Shown in pieces: positions 55,066-62,794 of a DNA stretch of 64,000 nucleotides. Each line of letters starts with the position of its first letter. The first letter of the stretch is position 1. The stretch lies in the NCBI GenBank assembly GCA_910587425.1, contig CAJUKU010000012.1, positions 1 through 64,000 on the forward strand. Reading direction: 5' to 3'. Under the pieces are notes generated by a model. That model had not been told where the DNA came from and made no database searches. It saw only the letters and a list, made by a program, of their open reading frames with translations. Position numbers and translations under genes: made by a program. Origin of the DNA: an uncultured Muribaculaceae bacterium. GTDB taxonomy: Bacteria > Bacteroidota > Bacteroidia > Bacteroidales > Muribaculaceae.

Positions 55066-56559
55066 TCAGTTTTCTGATTCCACATTCGCGGCTGGACCAC
55101 CCAGACGTCCGAGCACCTTCGAGAGATACACGTCGCAGAGATGCACGTCGATCATCGCGTCGATATTCTCCGAGTTCGCTTTCAGCCATGCTGTCTGCGC
55201 CTCCATCACATTGTCGGTTGTCATCACACCCTCGCGGAAGCCTAATGTTGCCTGGCGCAGGTTCTCGTTGGCTTTCGTCAGGTTGCTCACGGTCATCTGC
55301 CATGTCTTCACCGCCTCCTGCGCACGGAACGCGCTCTGGCTCACCTGCAGCGACACCATCTCGCGCGCGTCGGCAAGCTCAAGCTGAGCCACCTTTGCCT
55401 GCGACTGAGCCGCACGGTATTTGTTGTAGTTCCCGCCCCAGTGCCAGATCGGGATCGTGACCATCGCGCCCACGGAGAATGCGCCGTTGAAACGCTTGCT
55501 GAACCCGTCAAACATGTTCGGGTTGCTGAATGCGTAGCTTCCCACGAGCGCCACGTTCGGGAGCATCGACGACAGAGCCACCTTCGACTTCTGCTCGTAG
55601 ATCTTAACCCCATATTCCAGGGCACGCAGATCGGGACGCTGCGAGTACACCTGCTCCATGTCGTAGCTCGTGGCGGGGAGTGTCGCCGGACATTCCGTCA
55701 CCTCAACATCCTCATCCGCAAGAGCCATATATGTATCTACCGGAAGACCGCACACCTGTGCCAGAGCCATGCGCGAGAGCACCAGCCCGTTGTCCACCTT
55801 CGTCATATCTACCTTAGCCTGGTTCAGCTTCACGTCGACACTCAGCAGGTCGCTGCGTGTGGCGACACCCTGTCGCACCATAGCGTCGACATTGCCCTGC
55901 AGCGTGTCGAGAAGTTCCAGATAGCTCTTGGCGAGTTTCTGCTTAGCCTTCAGCGACACCACCTGCCAGTAGGCGGCATCCACGGCGTAGATCACATTCT
56001 CCACCTCGCTTGAGCGCAGCTCGCGCGCCGCCTGCTCGGCGAAGTGTGTCAGCTTGTTCATCGCCACGATCTTGCCACCCATATATATAGGCTGGGTAAG
56101 GGTCACGGCGCCGAAAAACACGTTATGGATATCATACGTCATCGCCTCCTTGGGGATGAGCGCCACAGTCTCAGGCACATACTGCCCGTCAGGTCCCTTC
56201 ACCGGCTCACCCGTCATAGGGTTCTTCACCAGATTGAAGTCATACTTCTGTGTCTCCAGATTGAACGACTTTGTCGGCAGCAGCTGGTCCGAATCGAAGA
56301 TGGATATGTTCTTCTGATTATACGTATAGCCACCGGCGAAGTCTATAGCCGGAAGATACGCCGCAAACGCCTCGCGGTTCTGGTAATGGGCTGCGTTGAC
56401 CGCCTCATTACGCATAAGCAGCTGCTTGTTGCTACGCAGAGCCATCGCACGGCAGGAATCCAGGCTTACCGCAACATCCGGAGCCTGACCTGACACAACG
56501 GCTGCCGCCAGAAGCATCGCTGGCGCCAATATCGCTCTATTGATCCACATATCCATCAA
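55066..56559 (-). CDS. TolC-family outer-membrane efflux protein
   Basis: 497 residues with a signal peptide (to about residue 24). Two OEP repeats: SLDSCRAMALRSNKQLLMRNEAVNAAHYQNREAFAAYLPAIDFAGGYTY and its second-half counterpart (RPDLRALEYGVKIYEQKSKVALSSMLPNVALVGSYAF). It forms the outer-membrane exit duct. First gene of the TolC-HlyD-permease-permease operon, with 10 bases to the adaptor gene. A minus TATATTTG box lies at 56716-56723. Confidence 0.92.
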   Translation of the reverse strand: MMDMWINRAILAPAMLLAAAVVSGQAPDVAVSLDSCRAMALRSNKQLLMRNEAVNAAHYQNREAFAAYLPAIDFAGGYTYNQKNISIFDSDQLLPTKSFNLETQKYDFNLVKNPMTGEPVKGPDGQYVPETVALIPKEAMTYDIHNVFFGAVTLTQPIYMGGKIVAMNKLTHFAEQAARELRSSEVENVIYAVDAAYWQVVSLKAKQKLAKSYLELLDTLQGNVDAMVRQGVATRSDLLSVDVKLNQAKVDMTKVDNGLVLSRMALAQVCGLPVDTYMALADEDVEVTECPATLPATSYDMEQVYSQRPDLRALEYGVKIYEQKSKVALSSMLPNVALVGSYAFSNPNMFDGFSKRFNGAFSVGAMVTIPIWHWGGNYNKYRAAQSQAKVAQLELADAREMVSLQVSQSAFRAQEAVKTWQMTVSNLTKANENLRQATLGFREGVMTTDNVMEAQTAWLKANSENIDAMIDVHLCDVYLSKVLGRLGGPAANVESEN

Positions 56560-56715
56560 ATTATCTGAGTTTGCAGAGGCACGCGTCGCGTCCTCAGGGT
56601 TGAAACGTAAAGCTTATTATCTGTATGGTTAACTTTTCAGGCTATCATCGGCGGCATATACATCGATCGATAGCACACGCATCGGTCAGCGCCACATGTA
56701 TCGCCAATTCGCCTA

Positions 56716-56848
56716 CAAATATAACTCCATCCCTTCCAACATTGTTCTCGATTTCCCATTCCTCCCACTTTTTTCCAAAAAACGCCACTCGCCCCCCTCT
56801 CCTCCCTATTCGCCCCATTTGCCTTATTCTCCCTATCCTCCCCCTCCA
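56716..56848. promoter_or_regulatory. Intergenic region: tolC promoter and short array
   Basis: Within 56560-56929: a minus-strand TATATTTG box (56716-56723) about 157 bases before tolC, and an imperfect CCTATTCGCC-type array at about 56802-56845 without the hairpin part seen elsewhere. Confidence 0.5.
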
Positions 56849-56894
56849 TCCAAAAAAATCACCGTCCCCTCCACCTCACCCCATGATATTTTAG

Positions 56895-56902
56895 TAACTT
56901 TG
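56895..56902 (+). promoter_or_regulatory. Promoter -7 box of DUF4494-YggS operon
   Basis: TAACTTTG, 27 bases before the DUF4494 ATG. No TTTG at the expected -33 position. Confidence 0.55.
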
Positions 56903-56929
56903 CCCACAAAATGAATAAACTCTATACTT

Positions 56930-57367
56930 ATGGCAAATTGGTTTGAATGCAAAGTCAGATACGACAAGATGATGGAAAACGGTGTGGTTAAGAAAGTCAA
57001 CGAACCATACCTCGTCGACGCGCTCTCATTCACAGAAGCTGAGTCACGCATCATCGAAGAACAGACACCATACATCTCCGGCGACTTCTCTGTCAGCGCC
57101 GTCAAGCGCACCAAGATCTCCGAGATTTTCTGGGACGACACCGCCGACAAATGGTATCTCGTGAAAGTGGCGTTCATCACCATCGATGAGAAGACCGCCG
57201 CCGAGAAAAAGACCTCGACACTAATACTCACCGCCGGCAACGACCTCAAAGGCGCCTACGACAATTTCATGGAAGGGATGAAAGGCACCATGGCGGATTT
57301 CGAGATACAATCCATCACCGAGACTCCGCTGATGGACGTCTACAAGGCTAAACTCACCAAGGACTGA
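56930..57367 (+). CDS. DUF4494 domain protein
   Basis: 145 residues, cytoplasmic. The opening WFECKVRYDKMMENGVVKKVNEPYLVDALSFTEAESRIIEE and FSVSAVKRTKISEIFWD are the hallmarks of DUF4494, a small Bacteroidetes family with no known function. It is followed after 2 bases by the YggS-like gene. That tight pairing hints at a link to PLP homeostasis. Confidence 0.92.
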   Translation: MANWFECKVRYDKMMENGVVKKVNEPYLVDALSFTEAESRIIEEQTPYISGDFSVSAVKRTKISEIFWDDTADKWYLVKVAFITIDEKTAAEKKTSTLILTAGNDLKGAYDNFMEGMKGTMADFEIQSITETPLMDVYKAKLTKD

Positions 57368-57369
57368 CC

Positions 57370-58050
57370 ATGGATAATACCCATGACGGCAGCATCGCCG
57401 CACGCCTCCGGGGCGTGCGCGCATCCTTGCCGGAGAGGGTGCGCCTCGTGGCGGTATCGAAATTCCACCCCGTCGAGGCGCTCCGCGAGGCATACGACGC
57501 CGGGCAGCGCATCTTCGGCGAGAGCAGGGCGCAGGAGCTTGCGGCAAAGGCGGCTGTACTGCCCGACGACATAGAATGGCATTTCATCGGGCATCTGCAG
57601 ACCAACAAGGTGCGCCCGGTCGTGGCTGCCGCAACCGTCATACAGAGCGTCGACTCACTCCGTCTGCTCCGTGCCATTGATGCCGAGGCGCGCCGCGCCG
57701 GCAGGTGCATCGACGTGCTGCTGCAGGTGCATGTCGCACGCGAGGAAACCAAATTCGGATTCGACCCCGACGAACTCCCCGCCGCAGCCACCGAGGCTCT
57801 GACACTCGACGGCGTGCGCGTCACCGGAATTATGGGCATGGCATCCAACACCGACGACACCGACCGTGTAGCCGACGATTTCCGCCGAATACGCGCCGCG
57901 TTCGACGATCTCGCCGCCGGAGCGATGGCGGCAAACGACAGTTTCCGCACCGTGAGCATGGGCATGAGCCACGACCGCGACATCGCCGTCAGCTGCGGAT
58001 CCACAATGGTGCGCGTCGGAACCGACATATTCGGCGAGCGCGAATATTGA
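57370..58050 (+). CDS. YggS-family PLP-binding homeostasis protein
   Basis: 226 residues, single-domain alanine-racemase-like barrel. The PLP lysine is in RLVAVSKFHPVEALREAYDAGQRIFGESRAQEL. IEWHFIGHLQTNKVRPVV, LLQVHVAREETKFGF, GIMGMAS and LSMGMSHDRDIAV-type motifs (here VSMGMSHDRDIAVSCGSTMVRVGTDIFGER) are all present. It holds free PLP and affects amino acid pools. Operon with DUF4494. Confidence 0.95.
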   Translation: MDNTHDGSIAARLRGVRASLPERVRLVAVSKFHPVEALREAYDAGQRIFGESRAQELAAKAAVLPDDIEWHFIGHLQTNKVRPVVAAATVIQSVDSLRLLRAIDAEARRAGRCIDVLLQVHVAREETKFGFDPDELPAAATEALTLDGVRVTGIMGMASNTDDTDRVADDFRRIRAAFDDLAAGAMAANDSFRTVSMGMSHDRDIAVSCGSTMVRVGTDIFGEREY

Positions 58051-58202
58051 CACACCCCGCTTTTGCCCCGCCGCGGGCGCACGGATCTGCCAAAAGCACT
58101 TTTTTTCAGCAACTGCGGCACATTATAATGAAATAATAGTTAACTTTACCGAATCAACCGGAAAAACGTATATCGAAACATAAATCAATACCAAATAATC
58201 GT

Positions 58203-59558
58203 ATGAGCAACCAGACAAAACAATGGGGCGCGATCATAGTGATGATTGCCCTCTTTGCAATGATTGCCTTTGTGACAAACCTCTGTTCACCTATGGCTGT
58301 CATCGTGAAAAACCAGTTCGGAGCATCCAACCTCCAGTCACAGATCGGCAACTACGGCAACTTCATCGCATACCTCGTGATGGGTATCCCCGCCGGTATG
58401 CTGCTTAAGAAAGTAGGTTACAAACGCACAGCGCTCATTGCGCTCGTTGTCGGCATCGTCGGCATTTTCGTACAGTGGATGAGCGGATGGGAAAGCATGC
58501 CCGCAGGAGCTGCTTTCGGCGTATATCTCGTGGGAGCATTCATCGGCGGTCTCTGCATGTGCATGCTTAACACTGTTGTAAACCCCATGCTTAACATCCT
58601 CGGCGGAGGCGGAAACAAGGGCAACCAGCTCATCCAGATCGGTGGCGTGTTCAACAGCGCTGCTGCCGTTGCTGTCTACATCCTCATGGGTGCGCTCATC
58701 GGTGAGGCTGCTAAGGCTACAGTTGCCGACGCAACACCCGCGCTCTTCATCGCCATGGGCATCTTCATCGTCGCTTTCATTGTGATCCTCTTCACCAAAA
58801 TCGACGAGCCCGAGCGCGCCGACCTCAAGGCTATCGAGGAGAAAAACCACGAGAAGAAGCTCGCCCCCGGTCAGAAAGACAAATACTCGGCATTCTCATT
58901 CCGCCACTTCCGTCTCGGCATCCTCGGCATCTTCCTTTATATGGGTATCGAGGTTGGTGTTCCCACCTATATCCTCCAGTATCTCACCGCACCGGTTAAT
59001 CCCGTAGAGCCGGTAATGGCAGCCGGCATGGGCATGGAGGCAAGCATCGTAGGACTCATCGTTGCCGTTTACTGGCTGATGATGCTCATCGGACGATTCG
59101 TCGGCGGAGCCATCGGAGGCAAGGTATCCTCGAAGCAGATGATCACCGTGGCATCAACCGCAGCAATCATCCTCATCCTCTTCGGAATGTTCGCACCCAC
59201 ATCATGGCAGGTCAACATACCTGGCGTTGACTGGGGCACACTCACTGTCATCTGGGCACGCGTTCCTGTCGGAATCTTCGCATTCATCCTCGTGGGTCTC
59301 TGCACATCTGTAATGTGGGGTGGCATCTTCAACATGGCTGTCGAAGGTCTCGGCAAGTACACCGCAATCGCTTCCGGCGCATTCATGACGATGGTATTCG
59401 GTTGCGCAGTAATGGTAGCTATCCAGGCTCTCGTTGCCGACCTCACCGCTAACTACCTCATCAGCTACTTCGTGCCTCTCGCATGCGCTGTTTACCTCCT
59501 CTACTACGCGCTCATCGGCTCAAAGAACGTCAACACCGACATCCCCGTAGCCGACTGA
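58203..59558 (+). CDS. MFS sugar transporter, FucP/GluP-like
   Basis: 451 residues, about 12 membrane spans. FucP-like features include the early NLCSPMAVIVKNQFGASNLQSQIGNYGNFIAYLVMGIPAGMLLKKVGYKR, the loop NTVVNPMLNILGGGGNKGNQLIQIGGVFNS, and a cytoplasmic loop (KIDEPERADLKAIEEKNHEKKLAPGQ). It probably imports a monosaccharide with protons. Substrate undetermined (fucose, glucose/galactose or similar). Monocistronic; TAACTTTA at 58141-58148 may be its -7 box; terminator at 59662. Confidence 0.88.
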   Translation: MSNQTKQWGAIIVMIALFAMIAFVTNLCSPMAVIVKNQFGASNLQSQIGNYGNFIAYLVMGIPAGMLLKKVGYKRTALIALVVGIVGIFVQWMSGWESMPAGAAFGVYLVGAFIGGLCMCMLNTVVNPMLNILGGGGNKGNQLIQIGGVFNSAAAVAVYILMGALIGEAAKATVADATPALFIAMGIFIVAFIVILFTKIDEPERADLKAIEEKNHEKKLAPGQKDKYSAFSFRHFRLGILGIFLYMGIEVGVPTYILQYLTAPVNPVEPVMAAGMGMEASIVGLIVAVYWLMMLIGRFVGGAIGGKVSSKQMITVASTAAIILILFGMFAPTSWQVNIPGVDWGTLTVIWARVPVGIFAFILVGLCTSVMWGGIFNMAVEGLGKYTAIASGAFMTMVFGCAVMVAIQALVADLTANYLISYFVPLACAVYLLYYALIGSKNVNTDIPVAD

Positions 59559-59579
59559 TCCCCGCACCCATAGCCCTAA

Positions 59580-59655
59580 AAGCTACTCAATAGCTACTCA
59601 ATAGTCATTTAAAGCTATCCAATAGCTACTAAATAGCAACACAAAGCTATCCAAC
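59580..59655. repeat. AGCTAYYCAATAG-type degenerate tandem repeat
   Basis: Seven or so loosely repeated units of AGCTACTCAAT / AGCTATCCAA between the MFS stop and its terminator. Confidence 0.6.
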
Positions 59656-59661
59656 TCCCAT

Positions 59662-59699
59662 AAGCAGTGGCTGTGCCCCTCCCGGCACAGCCACTGCTT
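59662..59699 (+). terminator. Terminator of MFS gene
   Basis: AAGCAGTGGCTGTGCC / GGCACAGCCACTGCTT, a perfect 16-bp stem with loop CCTCCC, followed by CCTTTCC. Confidence 0.8.
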
Positions 59700-59707
59700 C
59701 CTTTCCA

Positions 59708-59945
59708 CCCTGAGCACAAGTCATCCCCCTGAGTACAGGTTATCCCCCAGAGTATGAGCTATCCCTCCCTGAGTACGGGTTACTCCCCCTGAGTACGGGT
59801 TATCCCTCCCTGAGTACGGGGCGGAGACATATTTCATCCTGAAAGGTGAAATTGTCTCCGTGGTAACTCCCCCCTCTATTCGCCCCATTAGCCTTATTTG
59901 CCCCATTAGCCTTATTTGCATTATTCCCCCTATCCTCCTTATCTC
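59708..59945. repeat. Composite repeat, copy 2
   Basis: Six units of about 20 bp of the CCCTGAGTACGGGTTAT type (59708-59820), then the 39-bp palindrome (59822-59860, loop TCCTGAAAGG), then a long imperfect GCCTTATTT/GCCCCATTA array (59875-59945). Same order as at 48902 and 60505. Confidence 0.8.
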
Positions 59946-59968
59946 CTCCATTCCCGGTTGTCTGTGTT

Positions 59969-60100
59969 AGCATCCCACTCCGCGCGTCGGAGACGCGCAA
60001 CTATGTTAACCCCACCCGAGTCAATGAGTGCCTTGCGCTCCATTGACCGTGTGGGGTCGTGGTGGGATGCTGTATTTCTGGCGCGTCGGAGATGCGCAAC
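59969..60100. repeat. CCCCAC/GTGTGGGG hairpin repeat, second locus
   Basis: AGCATCCCAC (59969-59978) / GTGGGATGCT (60062-60071) bracket the unit. Inside, CCCCAC pairs with GTGGGG (60010-60056), enclosing GTCAATG (60020-60026) / CATTGAC (60041-60047). GCGCGTC-GGA-GACGCGC (about 59981) and GCGCGTC-GGA-GATGCGC (about 60081) hairpins flank it. Related to the array at 1-275. Confidence 0.8.
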
Positions 60101-60159
60101 TTTCCACCCCAAATGGGGCGTTTCGCAGAGAAATCCCCCTCTCGCCCCCTTAACTTTGC

Positions 60160-60400
60160 TCCCGGTATTCGCACCGCGCATCGCGGAAAAGCGGATTGGT
60201 AGGACGGACCCGGTCATTCAACCCGGTAGACAATAACCCCCCGGCAACCCGTCCGCGGAATCCCGCAGCGTCTCAGGCAGGGAAGAGTCCCGCCGACTCC
60301 AAAGAGAACATTGACTTATTGACCGCCGTCGCACAGGAGTGTGCGCCGGATCAGGACACCATCCACCAAGGGCACAAGCATAGGGTGCAGAGGCACAGCT
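60160..60400 (+). other. Structured intergenic segment without a gene
   Basis: Follows a TAACTTTG box (60151-60158) and is rich in local stems: GGACGG/CCGTCC (about 60211-60265), GGCaGGG-AAGAGT-CCCGCC (about 60275-60293), CGCACA-GGAG-TGTGCG (about 60330-60346). No ORF or known RNA family fits well; short stretches recall cobalamin-riboswitch blocks, but key elements are missing. Confidence 0.35.
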
Positions 60401-60410
60401 TGTAGGCGGA

Positions 60411-60454
60411 GGTTGTAGGGGCGGAGGTATGGCGCGAGCGTAGCCTACCTACGG
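60411..60454. repeat. Inverted repeat, GGTTGTAG family, copy 2
   Basis: Left arm 60411-60429 and loop start TGGCGC match the repeat at 5278; the right arm is cut short after AGCCTACCT. Confidence 0.65.
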
Positions 60455-60504
60455 TCAGCCTGCCCACACCAAACCCCACCTCTCTCCGAGCACCAGCCCA
60501 CCCA

Positions 60505-60610
60505 CCCTGAGTACGGGGCGGAGACATATTTTCAGCTCCCGCTGAAAATTGTCTCCGTGGTAACTTCCCCCTCCTCAGCTATTAGCCCTATTCGCCCTAT
60601 TTGCCCTATC
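60505..60610. repeat. Composite repeat, copy 3
   Basis: CCCTGAGTACGGGG, then the 39-bp palindrome (60519-60557) with a lengthened TTTTCAG/CTGAAAA stem and loop CTCCCG, then a short GCCCTATTC/GCCCTATTT array (60579-60610). Confidence 0.8.
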
Positions 60611-60633
60611 GGAATAGGCTTCCCGAATAGCAG

Positions 60634-60759
60634 GGATTTGTGGCAGAATGGTTCCGGCGGTAGGCGCCGGAGGGTGAGGCTGAGGGAGCGTACTGTCGTA
60701 CGTGACCGATGCCGAATCCCTGCGGCAACGACCCGCCGGAGCCATTATCACACAAATCC
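60634..60759. repeat. Structured palindromic element, copy C (126 bp)
   Basis: GGATTTGTG/CACAAATCC outer stem, then AATGGTTCCGGCGG/CCGCCGGAGCCATT (14 bp with one G-U). The interior shares a block of about 30 bases with copy B, including the CGTAC-TGTC-GTACG hairpin. Stem sequences differ from copies A and B but still pair. A strong terminator follows at 60835. Confidence 0.85.
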
Positions 60760-60834
60760 ATAAATTGTCCGAACCCATTTGCTGCTCCTCGTCACCAGGC
60801 AGGAAGCAATGGAGGGCGCCGGGAGCGCCGCAAC

Positions 60835-60875
60835 CGCCACGTTATAGATCGGTCATCGTAGCGTGGCGTTTTTTT
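60835..60875 (+). terminator. Intrinsic terminator in gene-free DNA
   Basis: CGCCACG (60835-60841) / CGTGGCG (60862-60868) followed by seven T. The nearest upstream plus-strand gene ends at 59558 and has its own terminator, so this one may end a non-coding transcript covering the 60634 element. Confidence 0.75.
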
Positions 60876-60941
60876 ATCCCCCTCATCCGAACATTCCTCA
60901 CACGCCCGCGTTATTAAAATATCAACGATCAACTATTATTT

Positions 60942-62171
60942 ATGAAGGGAAAAGTCTTGTTATCGACGCTGGCGGCAGCAGTGTGCTTCCTACCTGCTGC
61001 CGCCACCGGGCAAAGGGATGGAAATGAAACTGACAACGTAGACCGGCTGATAAACCGGCTGACGACCGTGGGCTGTTATGCCGCTACGGTCGATTTCACT
61101 GTGGGGATGCCACAGCTTTCCGACGACGTCGTCTACACCATATCACTACGCCAAGGCGAGGCTACCGGCGACTCCCTTATGCCATGCACATACCTCATAG
61201 ACTGGAGTCTGTCAGGCCCGCAGGGAGAATCTGAGGGTTTTTCCGCATATTTCAACGGTAATCACTACCGGTTTGCCGGCGAGCGGCTGCAGGAATACCA
61301 TCTCGACTGGGATTCCGTGCCATTCATGCCCCGGCGCCTCGGAGGAATGCGTGGCGATGGCGTGCAGCGCACTGCTCAGTTTGTCACACTGCTCCCCGCC
61401 GTGATGGCTGACGAGCTCCGGCGCATGTCTGAAGATCCTGCATATACAATCACCTGCCGCCCCGACACACTTGTCGGCGGTCAGAAAGTCGATGCGATTA
61501 TCACCGTCATGACTGCCGGCGGAGTCACATCCTCTGAAGGGGAATACCTTTTCGACAAAACCACCGGCATGCCACTCCGTGTGCACCTTGAGAACTCACC
61601 CGGCACCATAAGCGAACAGACCGTCGACGCCACATTCCGCGACACGAGCGACGGCTCCGCTGCATGTCCGCCAGTCACCGAGGAGACGCTCATCGCACTC
61701 TACCCGGAGGCTTTCGGCAGCTTCCGCACAAGCAACTTCCGCATAGAGAGTCTGCCCGGCAAACGTATGCCGTCATTCTCACTCCCCACACCGACAGGCG
61801 AACGGTTCACATATCAGACGGGCGATCCGTTGCCGCAGCCCGTGATGCTTGCGCTCTTGGAAACCTCCGGAGGATTCACCGCGCAGTTTATCGACGCCCT
61901 GCGCCAGGCTGCCGCCGAACTGCCGTTTGAAAGCCGTCTGCTCATGGCATTCACCGACACTAATCCCGACCGGATCGAGGAAACTGCCGGACAACTCACC
62001 CCCGGCGAGACTCTGCTCATGAGCGGACGCGGACTCGTGCGCGACTGCGGGGCGGCATCACTTCCGTCGCTTATAATAATCGATCGCGACGGGCTAGTGG
62101 CATCCGTAGTTGTAGGATTCAACAATAACCTCCGCTCCGACGTTATTCAGAAAATGCTTCTTTTACAATAA
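60942..62171 (+). CDS. Exported protein with thioredoxin-like C-terminus lacking CxxC
   Basis: 409 residues with a signal peptide (to about residue 22). Residues 30-265 resemble an LolA-like/DUF-type lipid-binding half-barrel (TVDFTVGMPQLSDDVVYTISL...YLFDKTTGMPLRVHLE). From about 280, GKRMPSFSLPTPTGERFTYQT...PVMLALLETSGGFTAQFIDALRQAAAELPFESRLLMAF...GAASLPSLIIIDRDGLVASVVVGFNN is a TlpA-like thioredoxin fold. The usual CxxC site is replaced by ETSGGF, so it cannot act as a disulfide reductase. Followed after 18 bases by tpx. Confidence 0.75.
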   Translation: MKGKVLLSTLAAAVCFLPAAATGQRDGNETDNVDRLINRLTTVGCYAATVDFTVGMPQLSDDVVYTISLRQGEATGDSLMPCTYLIDWSLSGPQGESEGFSAYFNGNHYRFAGERLQEYHLDWDSVPFMPRRLGGMRGDGVQRTAQFVTLLPAVMADELRRMSEDPAYTITCRPDTLVGGQKVDAIITVMTAGGVTSSEGEYLFDKTTGMPLRVHLENSPGTISEQTVDATFRDTSDGSAACPPVTEETLIALYPEAFGSFRTSNFRIESLPGKRMPSFSLPTPTGERFTYQTGDPLPQPVMLALLETSGGFTAQFIDALRQAAAELPFESRLLMAFTDTNPDRIEETAGQLTPGETLLMSGRGLVRDCGAASLPSLIIIDRDGLVASVVVGFNNNLRSDVIQKMLLLQ

Positions 62172-62189
62172 CATTAAACACAACACGAT

Positions 62190-62699
62190 ATGCAGACAAT
62201 CTTTTTCAAAGGTCAGCCTTGCCACACCTATGGCATGATGCCGGAAGTTGGCGAGGTAGCCCCATGTTTCCACCTCACAGGCGCTGGTCTCAATAAAGTG
62301 CAGTGCGGGGATTTCACCGGCAAACGCGTAGTCCTCAACATATTCCCCAGCCTTGACACCGAAGTGTGCGCTCGCAGCGTGCGCCGCTTCAACGAAGAGG
62401 CTTCAAAAGTCAAGGACACCGCCGTAATATGCGTATCCATGGATCTACCGTTCGCCATGAGCCGCTTCTGCACCCTCGAAGGTCTTGCGGATGTGATACC
62501 CGCCTCCGCTTTCCGCTCACCGATGTTCGGACAGCGCTACGGAGTGCAGCTCTGCGACGGTCCGCTCGCCGGACTCCTCGCACGTGCCGTCATTGTGCTC
62601 GATAAAGACCGCAAGGTCCTCTACCGTCAGCTTGTAGAGGAAATCACCGACGAGCCCGACTACGAAGCGGCAATCCGTGTCCTCGAAGGTAAATTCTGA
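62190..62699 (+). CDS. tpx: Thiol peroxidase
   Basis: 169 residues. Atypical 2-Cys peroxiredoxin of the Tpx class: peroxidatic Cys60 in FPSLDTEVCARSVRRFN and resolving Cys94 in FAMSRFCTLEGL. Extra cysteines occur at 11, 26, 39 and 81. It reduces peroxides using thioredoxin in the cytoplasm. It lies 18 bases after the thioredoxin-fold protein gene, likely the same transcript, and is followed by a hairpin at 62747. Confidence 0.95.
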   Translation: MQTIFFKGQPCHTYGMMPEVGEVAPCFHLTGAGLNKVQCGDFTGKRVVLNIFPSLDTEVCARSVRRFNEEASKVKDTAVICVSMDLPFAMSRFCTLEGLADVIPASAFRSPMFGQRYGVQLCDGPLAGLLARAVIVLDKDRKVLYRQLVEEITDEPDYEAAIRVLEGKF

Positions 62700-62746
62700 C
62701 CGAAACATAGAAAGCACCTTTTTCACCACACGATAATCCTTGAATG

Positions 62747-62777
62747 GCGGTGTGTTAAAATTCGTTTGGCACACCGC
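62747..62777 (+). terminator. Hairpin after tpx, GCGGTGTG family, copy 4
   Basis: GCGGTGTG / CACACCGC arms around a looser centre; no T-run after it. As at 18211, it is followed closely by the palindromic element (62795). Confidence 0.65.
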
Positions 62778-62794
62778 TGTCACACCCGGATGGC

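Noticed and set aside
52791..55460. Long plus-strand ORFs (397 and 490 codons) over the exporter operon
   Set aside because: Antisense to well-supported permease, HlyD and TolC genes; composition typical of shadows.
60160..60400. RNase P RNA (GGAAGAGTCC, TAGACAATAA fragments)
   Set aside because: The fragments occur in the wrong order and the strictly conserved GAGGAAAGTCC and ACAGAA cores are missing.
48969..60610. CRISPR array (short repeated GCCTTATTT units)
   Set aside because: Units are 9 bp with no spacers of constant length and no cas genes.
60781..60815. Small SRP RNA (CAGGCAGGAAGCAATGG)
   Set aside because: Resembles the SRP loop only in AGGAAGCA; the GGTCAGG/CCGGAAGG symmetric loop is absent.
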